Positions 42,679 to 49,175 of a stretch of DNA of 64,000 nt are shown here, piece after piece. The first letter of the stretch is position 1. Each line of letters starts with the position of its first letter. The notes below the pieces were generated by a model. That model had not been told where the DNA came from, searched no databases, and worked only from the letters and a program-made list of their open reading frames with translations. Made by a program: the position numbers and the translations under genes. Source of the stretch: Hippopus hippopus (Eukaryota; Mollusca; Bivalvia; Cardiida; Cardiidae); NCBI GenBank assembly GCA_946811185.2, contig OX328104.1:45678505-45742504 (forward strand), given 5' to 3'.

Positions 42679-43602
42679 TTATAGTATAGACATTAAATTT
42701 TTATAAGCGTGTGAATTTAAAACACCTTGTCTTTTTAATTCATCACAAATGCTTACTACCTCATTTCTTACACCTGTATTACCTGCTTCTTTACTTGCCA
42801 TCAACAGGTCTAGTCTTTCTAGTAATGCGTTAGGGTCAGATGGGATAACAATTCCTTTTCCGAAGAATTTTGTATCAGCCCAAACGTTGGAAAGAATGTT
42901 TTTCCATTTATATGATTTACCACTTTTTGGAGATTTAGATTTTGGGTCATTATTACGATAGAGGGTATTAGTGTTTATCATTATCTCCTTGTAATCTTTA
43001 AAATCCTCATCATTATAAATATTTTCGTCTGGTATTTTAGACACGATTAATTCCCATAAACCAGGCGTACCATCATAAAACTTACCACCAACTATAATAT
43101 TATCGCCTGAAATTTCAACTAGTGTGTTGCCAATATAAAATTTACCATTTTTATCATATAACCCATACGTTGTACCAGCTTCAGACTTAGTAGTAAACTT
43201 TCTTAGGTACTTCTCCGCGATTGGTCCAACAAAAACTGGATAGGTCTCTTCTTCTTCCATTTCATTTATAAACCGCCAAAGCTCAGTAACTTCTTCATCT
43301 GTCATTCCTTCTGATTTTTCTGGTTTTTCATAAGCTGTGATAGATGGAAATGCTGGAAAAGTAATAGCTTCTGGTAATTTTTCTACACCTTCTTTAATAG
43401 GTTTAAGCCCCTCTGTAATCTCCTTTGTTGTAGCTTTTTGCGTTTCGATAACAGGTTTAAAAAACCTTGACAAATCGGTTTGAAGTTGTTGTTCACCTGT
43501 TCTCTCTGCTAGTAGATTATCCCGAATCTTCTTTCTCGTTTCGAGATACTCTTTTACAACTAAGCCCCTTTTTGCAGGGTCAGTTATTTTTAGAAATGAC
43601 AT
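42679..43602 (-). CDS. DUF8207-like Polinton protein, 307 aa
   Basis: The N-terminal 60 residues are a charged coiled-coil candidate (KRGLVVKEYLETRKKIRDNL ... RFFKPVIE). Residues about 130-270 contain TTYGLYDKNGKFYIGNT, DNIIVGGKFYDGTPGLWELI and TNTLYRNNDPKS, the pattern of the DUF8207 domain often found in transposon-borne proteins of invertebrates. A basic linker (KSKSPKSGKSYKWKN) is followed by GIVIPSDPNALLERL. Function is not known; its constant presence in capsid clusters suggests a virion or assembly role. The start MSFLKITD follows attaaaaATG and is supported by its resemblance to known openings. Intact. Confidence 0.78.
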   Translation of the reverse strand: MSFLKITDPAKRGLVVKEYLETRKKIRDNLLAERTGEQQLQTDLSRFFKPVIETQKATTKEITEGLKPIKEGVEKLPEAITFPAFPSITAYEKPEKSEGMTDEEVTELWRFINEMEEEETYPVFVGPIAEKYLRKFTTKSEAGTTYGLYDKNGKFYIGNTLVEISGDNIIVGGKFYDGTPGLWELIVSKIPDENIYNDEDFKDYKEIMINTNTLYRNNDPKSKSPKSGKSYKWKNILSNVWADTKFFGKGIVIPSDPNALLERLDLLMASKEAGNTGVRNEVVSICDELKRQGVLNSHAYKNLMSIL

Positions 43603-43638
43603 TTTTAATTAGCAACATATTTTTTTAACGTAGATTTT

Positions 43639-43674
43639 GTAACAGTTTTTGTAATAGTTTTTGTAACAGTTTTT
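43639..43674. repeat. 12-bp x 3 tandem repeat upstream of DUF8207-like gene
   Basis: gtaacagttttt, gtaatagttttt, gtaacagttttt in a row, within the 178-base gap between two genes of the leftward block. This is the longest gap in the block and could hold a promoter. Confidence 0.7.
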
Positions 43675-43780
43675 AACAATTTTAATATATAAGAACATTA
43701 TATATTCTTTTATATATTACATGTCTGAGGAATTATCAATTTCACACATACACTTACACCTATACCTAATTTTAGGAAAT

Positions 43781-44464
43781 CTAATAGGGGAGGGAACCTC
43801 CATGGTTCTTTTCAACGAGCCTCCGAAAGGACTCACGAGCTTCTTGTCTTCCTTTTTCTATCAAAGATTCTTCGTTTTCTGTAGAAATCTTTTTCTTGAT
43901 ATTGGTACGTATTTCTTCCTTCATAACCTTATACTTCTCTACTTCTTCCATAATCAGTTTAAATTCTTCATCTGAAACAATACCATCCACCAAAGCCTTG
44001 GAAATATGTGTTGAAAGAGTATCTAATTTTGCATCTGCAAGCATTCTAATCTTCATATGCTTTTCTGCTTTGCTTCTAGTATTTCTTACAACAAAATTAC
44101 CAACTACGCTTAGAAGACCAACTCCTAAGGCAACTCCTTCTAAAGCAACAACAACGGGAATCGCTACTACTGTAGATAGCAGTCCAATTCCTCCTGCACC
44201 TGCACCTAAAGCTGTTGTAGCTAAAACAACATCAACATTGCTTATAATTCTTGAAGCACGTAAATACTTTTTTGCTAGAACGTCTCTAGTTTGAACTTCT
44301 TTCTCAAGGAATTGTTGTATCTCTGAAATCGTTTGTAAACGATAGGAATGACCTTTGTCATCTCCCATTGCATGCATTTCAATAGGTGGAGCGCTTGCGG
44401 TACTTCGTTCTTTGGGTAATGGAGAATATATTTTATTAGGGTGTTCCTGATTTGTATCTGTCAT
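43781..44464 (-). CDS. Polinton two-helix membrane protein, 227 aa
   Basis: A soluble Pro/Ser-rich N-terminus (residues 1-40) is followed by a helix (41-72), then two hydrophobic segments at about 76-99 and 100-126 (LGAGAGGIGLLSTVVAIPVV, EGVALGVGLLSVVGNFVV) separated by only a short turn. The C-terminal half is a charged helix (130-227). The glycine-rich hairpin suggests membrane insertion as a pair. Similar proteins occur in other Polintons by my recollection; function is unknown. A role in virion entry or exit is inferred. Intact; start after tattaataaaATG. Confidence 0.78.
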   Translation of the reverse strand: MTDTNQEHPNKIYSPLPKERSTASAPPIEMHAMGDDKGHSYRLQTISEIQQFLEKEVQTRDVLAKKYLRASRIISNVDVVLATTALGAGAGGIGLLSTVVAIPVVVALEGVALGVGLLSVVGNFVVRNTRSKAEKHMKIRMLADAKLDTLSTHISKALVDGIVSDEEFKLIMEEVEKYKVMKEEIRTNIKKKISTENEESLIEKGRQEARESFRRLVEKNHGGSLPY

Positions 44465-44485
44465 TTTATTAATATAATAATTTTT

Positions 44486-44863
44486 TTATGTTAAATATTT
44501 TAGATAGCAGAATAACTCTCCCTCAGGTATTTCGATTGGTTTTTGTGAGAAATTATAAATGTAGACTAAGATATCATTAACGTCATTATCAAGATGTGCT
44601 CCATTAAGAATGGTTAAACTATATTTCCATTTATTACTAATAGATATCATTACAACTCCTTGTGTAGTTATATAACCAAATCCTAGCGGAAGTCTCATAC
44701 CATCATGAGGAGGAATCTTGATAGTTACTTGTGAGTATATTTTCCATTTTAGAGAATCTTGCTTTAAGGGAGGATATCTTACTTCACGTAAATGAGGTTT
44801 CCAAAATATAGTTTTATGTTGGGTAGTAATATTAGGTTTTATACCAAATTTATGTATATCCAT
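44486..44863 (-). CDS. dUTPase-fold-like Polinton protein, 125 aa
   Basis: No family was named at first sight, but the order of strands matches trimeric dUTPases: TIKIPPHDGMRLPLGFGYIT resembles their 'IPP..tg.vptGl' region, GAHLDNDVNDILVYIYNFSQ resembles 'GvID.dYrGei.v.l.N.s', and KPIEIPEGELFCYLKYL resembles 'f.i..GdriaQl'. The catalytic Asp of motif 3 is present only in part (HLDND), the RSG motif of motif 2 is absent and motif 5 is missing. It may therefore be a non-enzymatic trimeric beta protein, perhaps a capsid decoration, rather than an active enzyme. Start after acaaataaaaATG; only 21 bases separate its stop from the membrane-protein start. Confidence 0.6.
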   Translation of the reverse strand: MDIHKFGIKPNITTQHKTIFWKPHLREVRYPPLKQDSLKWKIYSQVTIKIPPHDGMRLPLGFGYITTQGVVMISISNKWKYSLTILNGAHLDNDVNDILVYIYNFSQKPIEIPEGELFCYLKYLT

Positions 44864-44893
44864 TTTTATTTGTTGTAAATAATATTTAAATTA

Positions 44894-45478
44894 TTACAAT
44901 ATAGCACCTAGGATAGGGATATTAGCAAATGGACTATTAGGCCCGAGTAAAAGTCCTTTTCCATCATACATTTTTCCTCCTTGCTTTAAATACAACCCAT
45001 CACCAACGGAAGCTAATCCTTTACCTTTGTATGGTTTTAAGTATAATCCACATCCATCAGTTTCAACTTGACAAACACATCCTCCTTTTTTAAGGTAAAG
45101 ACCTGACCCCATTGCTTTTGATACACCTGATTGAGCTAATCCAGTAAGAGCACCAACACCTAAAGCTGGTAAAACAGTTTTTGCAAGCATCGGCAAAGCT
45201 CTAGCAGCTAACCCAGCCAACATTCCGAGAAAACCCCCTTCTATCTTCATGTTATGTTTAAGTTGTTTTGCAGTCATTTTAATAGTTATACCCTTACCAT
45301 CCTCATAGGCTTTAGCTATTTTCCTCGCTTGTGAATTGGTAATTGCTAAAACATCATTACCATGTAAATCTTCATGACCTAAACGAATACTTACTGGACA
45401 ACCAGCTTTAACAGCATATTGAAGCTTTTGCTTTTGTCCTTCAGATATATTTACTTTAACATTAGTGTAACTCATCAT
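44894..45478 (-). CDS. Adenovirus pX-like Polinton minor virion protein, 194 aa
   Basis: The N-terminal 75 residues form a small alpha/beta unit (NVKVNISEGQKQKLQYAVKA, PVSIRLGHEDL, GITIKMTAKQLKHNMK). Next is IEGGF (residues 79-83), which fits the adenain type II cleavage rule (M/I/L)xGG|x, directly before a hydrophobic glycine/alanine helix (83-115, LAGLAARALPMLAKTVLPAL). The tail has three GLYLK repeats (126, 144, 161) and ends in a conserved hydrophobic stretch. This is the plan of a precursor cleaved by the protease at 48748-49164 to release a membrane-active or DNA-binding piece. Two ATGs stand in tandem after gtatataaa; the first is used here. Confidence 0.78.
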   Translation of the reverse strand: MMSYTNVKVNISEGQKQKLQYAVKAGCPVSIRLGHEDLHGNDVLAITNSQARKIAKAYEDGKGITIKMTAKQLKHNMKIEGGFLGMLAGLAARALPMLAKTVLPALGVGALTGLAQSGVSKAMGSGLYLKKGGCVCQVETDGCGLYLKPYKGKGLASVGDGLYLKQGGKMYDGKGLLLGPNSPFANIPILGAIL

Positions 45479-45501
45479 TTTATATACAACTATTTTTTTA
45501 T

Positions 45502-45657
45502 TTATCTCGCTTCTCTAATATGAAACCTAATTGTTAAATTTTCACCTCTAAGATTTAGTAAATTATCATTTTGGTCAGTAATATTTACCTCTAGGTTATG
45601 TATTTCATCTAATGTTATTGGTAAGTATACTAAATTAATTGGTGACTCAATTATCTA
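45502..45657 (-). pseudogene. Tail of minor capsid gene beyond the TAG
   Basis: Fifty in-frame sense codons follow the TAG without a frame change and end in TAA, 23 bases before the ATG of the pX-like gene. Composition and strand pattern continue those of the upstream part. Loss of these strands would remove the C-terminal part of the jelly-roll. Confidence 0.72.
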
Positions 45658-46272
45658 TCCAGGTGCAACATCCGGGAAAAAGGAGTAAATAGTGTTTTTT
45701 GTTGAACCATTAACATAACTTCCTGAAATAATATCTATGTTAACAAGCAAACTATTTATGCTAAGAATGTTCACTACATTCTCTGACTCGTAAAATCCTT
45801 GTGTATATTTAGCGCGAGTAAATCCTAATACTTTGGCAATGGAGCCTGGTTGATTAAAATCTACTTGATAACCATCTTCTAAGGTAATAATAGACTTTAG
45901 AGTATTGGTGTTTGCAGAAATGTTAATATAATACTCTTCATTAACTCTATCGTAATGACCCTTTTTTCTCATTTCCTGTTGAATGGTGTCATTAATGCTA
46001 ACAAGGTCATAACTTCCTTCAGGTATTCTTATTTTAATCCATGAATTACCATTGTCTGGAGAATAAACGAATATGTTGTTCGTTTCATTAATGTTTGGAA
46101 AAGAGTAGTAAGTTTCAAGGTTTACTAAAGCTATTTCATATACTTTATCCTTTTCCAGTTGAATTGGAGGATTAAATCTTGTTCTAAAACGTGTTTTGTT
46201 GTCGCTTACTATAATTTGAAATGATGTTTTGTGGTTTGTATTTTTTACAATTTGTTCTAAAAGTTCTTCCAT
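45655..46272 (-). CDS. mCP: Penton-like minor capsid protein, cut by an early stop
   Basis: 205 aa are read from MEELLEQIVKNTNHKTSFQI. Strand-rich sequence (FQIIVSDNKTRFRTRFNPPI, KVYEIALVNLETYYSFPNIN, YYINISANTNTLKSIITLED) fits the Polinton minor capsid (penton) protein, a single jelly-roll that closes five-fold vertices. The frame stops at a TAG (45655-45657) but stays open for 50 further codons to a TAA at 45502-45504, and that tail (SPINLVYLPITLDEIHNLEV...) looks like true final jelly-roll strands. So a nonsense change, or read-through, cuts a protein of about 256 aa. Start after attataaaATG. Confidence 0.8.
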   Translation of the reverse strand: MEELLEQIVKNTNHKTSFQIIVSDNKTRFRTRFNPPIQLEKDKVYEIALVNLETYYSFPNINETNNIFVYSPDNGNSWIKIRIPEGSYDLVSINDTIQQEMRKKGHYDRVNEEYYINISANTNTLKSIITLEDGYQVDFNQPGSIAKVLGFTRAKYTQGFYESENVVNILSINSLLVNIDIISGSYVNGSTKNTIYSFFPDVAPG

Positions 46273-46339
46273 TTTATAATATTTAAATATAATATTTAAT
46301 ATATAATCAAATAGTAATATTATATTCTAACAGGTTTAT

Positions 46340-46504
46340 TTATTTAGGTTTATTCTCTTTCTTCATATCACTTACAACATCCATTAAACCAGCAATAATT
46401 AATTCTAATTGTTGTATGCGTCTATCCTGCTTAATAACTTGATTTTTAAGAATATCAATAGGTTTTTCTTTTTTTTCCTTTGAAAATATCTTTATATATT
46501 TCAT
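46340..46504 (-). CDS. Small coiled-coil Polinton protein, 54 aa
   Basis: This short frame is easy to miss. It begins MKYIKIFSKEKKEKPIDILK after attataaaATG, the same start context as its neighbours, and continues with a clear heptad helix (NQVIKQDRRIQQLELIIAGL) before a lysine-rich end. It fills the gap between the minor capsid start (46272) and the ATPase stop (46526) in the same direction. It may be a small oligomerising virion protein; nothing more can be said. The evidence is start context, exact fit to the gap and helix pattern, not homology. Confidence 0.65.
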   Translation of the reverse strand: MKYIKIFSKEKKEKPIDILKNQVIKQDRRIQQLELIIAGLMDVVSDMKKENKPK

Positions 46505-46525
46505 TTTATAATATTTAAATATTTT

Positions 46526-47308
46526 TTATACTGACTTTGGTATGTAAAAATTGTCAAAACCGTTTCTATACTTTCCATCATGTTTTTTACTGGTTAAGTC
46601 AATGATAGCAAAACCATGTGGTCTTTCCCATGCCTTTTGACAAAACTTTCTAAACTCATCCTTAGGCATATCTTCACCTACGTGGTCGTTATAAATATAA
46701 TTAATGTTTTTTAAATCTTGTGGGAAAAGACAAATAAAATTAGCGTTTTCTCTAATAGTTTGTCTCGGTAGTCTAAAATAATTCTGTGAGAGGTAAAAGC
46801 AGTCAACATTACTATGTCTTCCTCGAATGTAGTAACACTCACATTTATTTTGCCTTTCTAAAAGTAAATCATCGAAAATCATTAAATTTTTATTTTCTGA
46901 GTTTAACTCTCTCGGGTCAGGTACATCACTAGCATTTTCAAAGAAGTTGCAATTTATATCCGATTTGTTTTCAATCGTTTTAATCCATTCTTCAACTAAA
47001 GCTGTTGGTACAATGTTTAGTTCTTGTATCTCATCACGCATGTTAAACAACCTTAAGATACATTCTTTTGGTAGTTTTTCTTCAAAAGCTTTTTTTAGTA
47101 TTCGGTATTCCGGTTGAAAAAGGCTTTTTCCAAAAACACTCAAATCGTTGTAGTCAAGCCAACCTGGTCTGAGTAAAAGGTTTAACAATAAAGTAGTTTT
47201 ACCACATCCTGATTTTCCTATAATTAAACCCCTAATACTTTTTGGTAAAAGGGAGTGATTAAATCTCTTTGATACTACTTCATTCCATGATAAGTTTATA
47301 ATATCCAT
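46526..47308 (-). CDS. ATPase: FtsK/HerA-type DNA packaging ATPase
   Basis: 260 aa. Walker A is GKSGCGKTT (31-39), Walker B is LMIFDDLL (142-149), and the sensor region is YLSQNYFRLPRQTIRENANF (172-191). It pumps DNA into the capsid in Polintons, virophages and related viruses. Length and motifs fit the family and no break is seen. It is the first gene of the leftward virion block and starts only 33 bases from the ATG of the zinc-ribbon gene, which reads the other way. Start MDIINLSWNE after ttaaataaaATG. Confidence 0.94.
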   Translation of the reverse strand: MDIINLSWNEVVSKRFNHSLLPKSIRGLIIGKSGCGKTTLLLNLLLRPGWLDYNDLSVFGKSLFQPEYRILKKAFEEKLPKECILRLFNMRDEIQELNIVPTALVEEWIKTIENKSDINCNFFENASDVPDPRELNSENKNLMIFDDLLLERQNKCECYYIRGRHSNVDCFYLSQNYFRLPRQTIRENANFICLFPQDLKNINYIYNDHVGEDMPKDEFRKFCQKAWERPHGFAIIDLTSKKHDGKYRNGFDNFYIPKSV

Positions 47309-47341
47309 TTTATTTAAATATTTTTATTTTTTATATATAAA
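47309..47341. promoter_or_regulatory. Compact divergent promoter, 33 bp
   Basis: All space between two divergent ATGs (ATPase at 47308, zinc-ribbon at 47342) is 33 bases of almost pure A/T, with ataaaATG on one side and tatatataaaATG on the other. Both transcripts must start in or next to this string, so the leaders are extremely short or absent. Confidence 0.6.
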
Positions 47342-47497
47342 ATGTATTGTGTTAAATGTAAAAAACATACTGATACGAGTGATATAAAATATACCGTTTC
47401 GAAAAATGGAAGAAATATGAATCAGGGAAAATGTGTTATTTGTGGAATAACTAAAACACAATTTATAAAAAAAAAACCACCGGGAGTAGCATCTTAA
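47342..47497 (+). CDS. DUF5679-like zinc ribbon, 51 aa
   Basis: Begins MYCVKCKKHTDTSDIKYTVS and has a second pair in GKCVICGITKTQF, so CxxC...CxxC with about 29 residues between the pairs, the pattern of the DUF5679 zinc ribbon. Start context tatatataaaATG is the strongest in the element. The frame ends soon after a ten-A run; the sequence just beyond (ILNKFINNLPVEMHLPGHNF) continues in the frame of the PLA2 domain, so the ribbon was probably the N-terminus of a longer protein. Confidence 0.7.
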   Translation: MYCVKCKKHTDTSDIKYTVSKNGRNMNQGKCVICGITKTQFIKKKPPGVAS

Positions 47498-47526
47498 ACA
47501 AATTTATAAATAATTTACCTGTTGAA

Positions 47527-47859
47527 ATGCATCTCCCAGGACACAACTTTACAGGGCCAGGTACCAAACTAGATGAGAGGTTAAATCCTGATTTAACACC
47601 GAAGGAATGGAGTAAACCTATAAACCGCGTTGATAAAGCTGCTTATCACCATGATGTTTGCTATCTTAAGCATGATGATACAAAAACTAGGAATGAAATA
47701 TGTGATAAAGATATGTTAACAGAGTTAGAAGGTATTTACAATCCTAGTATTAGAGAAAAAATGGAAAAGGGTTTGGTAAGTAAACTCATTGGAACGAAGA
47801 TGAAATTTGGAATGGGAGTAAAAAAAAAATTTCGAAATTTTAGAGGAAGAATTACATAA
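47527..47859 (+). CDS. PLA2: Phospholipase A2-like domain (parvovirus VP1 type)
   Basis: The calcium loop GHNFTGPGTKLD (residues 5-16) and the active-site HD pair in AAYHHDVCYLKHDD (His42, Asp43), with a later Asp60 (EICDKDML), fit the PLA2-like domain that parvovirus VP1 uses to open endosomes; it is also known from Polintons. The end (KKKFRNFRGRIT) is produced by the frame change at the ten-A run 47820-47829, so the true domain border is near residue 98. As drawn the start is the Met in EMHLPGHN, but the open frame reaches back to the previous ten-A run. Confidence 0.75.
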   Translation: MHLPGHNFTGPGTKLDERLNPDLTPKEWSKPINRVDKAAYHHDVCYLKHDDTKTRNEICDKDMLTELEGIYNPSIREKMEKGLVSKLIGTKMKFGMGVKKKFRNFRGRIT

Positions 47860-48169
47860 ACCTGTAAAAAGAAATTTTAAGAAAAGGAGAGTTAGAGTAA
47901 ACGGTATAGATAGGATATGGGCTGCGGATTTAGTAGACATGCAAGCATTTTCTAAGTTTAATCGTGGTGTTAAATACCTTCTCGCTGTTATTGACATCTT
48001 TTCTAAATATGGATATCTGGTGCCATTAAAAGACAAAACAGGAAAATCTGTTGCTATAGCATTAAAAAGTATTTTTAAGGAGAGAAAACCCGAAAAAATG
48101 TGGGTGGATAAGGGTAAAGAGTTTTATAACAAAGATGTAAAAGACTTGGTTGAATTAATATTCTACTGA
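47831..48169 (+). pseudogene. Integrase core fragment with the first two Asp
   Basis: Reads EILEEELHKPVKRNFKKRR, then DRIWAADLVDMQAFSKFNRG with the first catalytic Asp, the core strand LLAVIDIFSKYGYLVPLKDK, and WVDKGKEFYNKDVKDLVELI with the second Asp. It stops two codons after the third frame change. There is no ATG of its own until 47939, which lies after the first Asp, so it cannot be a full protein alone. Confidence 0.8.
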
Positions 48170-48737
48170 AAATGAGGAAAAATCTAGTGTGGTTGAGAGA
48201 TGGATTAGAACAATGAAAGAAAAAATGTGGAAGTATTTTTCCGCTAACTCTACAAACGTTTACATCAATGTGCTACCGGATTTGGTTAAAAAATATAATA
48301 ACACGAGGCATTCATCTATTAAGATGACTCCGGTAGACGCTAGTAAAAAAGAAAATGAAACGAGAGTTTGGAGAAATCTTTACCCCGATAATCTCGAAAT
48401 AAAAGACTCTAAACCTAAGTTTTCCGTTGGAGATAAAGTAAGGATAACTAAAAAGAAAAAGACTTTTGAAAAAGGTTATACAACAAGATGGACTGAGGAG
48501 GTTTTTACAGTTTCTGAAGTAAAACTTACATCACCTGTAACATATAAAATTAAAGATTTTAATGGAGAAGAAATACAAGGTACCTTTTATGAACCTGAAC
48601 TGCAGAAAACAAGTCAAGAGCTGTATAGGATAGAAAAGGTTATTAAAAAAGGAAAAAAGAAATCTCTTGTAAAGTGGAAAGGTTATCCTGATGAATTTAA
48701 TTCATGGGTTGACAATAAAGACATTAGAAATATTTAA
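48156..48737 (+). pseudogene. Integrase C-terminal fragment with Glu and chromodomain
   Basis: Reads STENEEKSSVVERWIRTMKE with the third catalytic residue (Glu), then KYNNTRHSSIKMTPVDASKK, a basic SH3-like part (FSVGDKVRITKKKKTFEKGY), and a chromodomain at the end (YRIEKVIKKGKKKSLVKWKG + YPDEFNSWVD). Chromodomains bind methylated histone tails and may guide insertion. It is intact from the frame change to its stop but lacks a start codon near its beginning. Confidence 0.82.
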
Positions 48738-48747
48738 CTATAAAAAA

Positions 48748-49164
48748 ATGTCAAATATTTCGATTGAAAACGTAATTTTACCGAATAAACCGTTGAACAA
48801 TTTCGAATTAGAGGGTGCCGCAAAAAGATTAAAGATTCCTTATTTTAGAGGAGTTTTTTTACTAGATACATTACCGAGAAAACCGAGTAAAAAAGAATGT
48901 GGCATAGTAAACTTTGATAAAAGTGGTGGACCTGGTACACATTGGGTCGCTTGGTATAAAAATGGTAAAACTAAAATTTATTTTGATAGTTATGGCATAC
49001 AACCACCTATTGAAATTCGAGATTATTTAAAAAGCCCAATACAGTACAATACTGAGCAATTACAACAAGCTGGGCAAGTATTTTGCGGTCATTTATGTTT
49101 GTACATTCTAAAAGAGTTATCCATGGGTAACGGGTTTCAAAATGTTTTAAATAAACTTTTTTAG
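48748..49164 (+). CDS. PRO: Adenain-like maturation protease
   Basis: 138 aa. A Ulp1/adenain-type cysteine protease that cuts virion precursors. His65 (GPGTHWVAWY), Asp80 (IYFDSYG), Gln106/107 and Cys113 (QVFCGHLCLYIL) form the catalytic set, in the right order and spacing. I place the start at 48748 (actataaaaaaATG, MSNISIENVILP), not the earlier in-frame ATG at 48691, which lies inside the integrase. The likely substrate in this element is the IEGG|F site of the pX-like protein. Intact. It follows the integrase by ten bases and precedes the fibre-like gene by 11. Confidence 0.93.
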   Translation: MSNISIENVILPNKPLNNFELEGAAKRLKIPYFRGVFLLDTLPRKPSKKECGIVNFDKSGGPGTHWVAWYKNGKTKIYFDSYGIQPPIEIRDYLKSPIQYNTEQLQQAGQVFCGHLCLYILKELSMGNGFQNVLNKLF

Positions 49165-49175
49165 CAATATAAAAA

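Larger units (their letters stand above)
47342..48737 (+). pseudogene. INT: Broken PLA2-integrase region (zinc ribbon, PLA2, DDE integrase, chromodomain)
   Basis: The domains follow one another in order but lie in changing frames: zinc ribbon (47342-47497), PLA2 (47527-47859), integrase core with the two Asp (about 47831-48169), then the catalytic Glu part plus chromodomain (about 48156-48737). The first two frame changes fall at runs of ten A (47467-47476 and 47820-47829); the third is at about 48155-48160 in gaattaatattc and has no long homopolymer. The integrase is of retroviral type, as in all Polintons, and would insert the element with a 6-bp duplication. As read, no single frame contains D, D and E, so integration in cis is unlikely unless frame changes are read through or are sequence errors. 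Confidence 0.85.

Noticed and set aside
43721..43975. 84-codon + strand frame starting tatattacATG
   Set aside because: It mostly overlaps the antisense of the membrane-protein gene; hydrophobic text comes from that overlap.
47725..48036. 103-codon - strand frame across PLA2/integrase
   Set aside because: Antisense to conserved PLA2 and integrase motifs; no own support.
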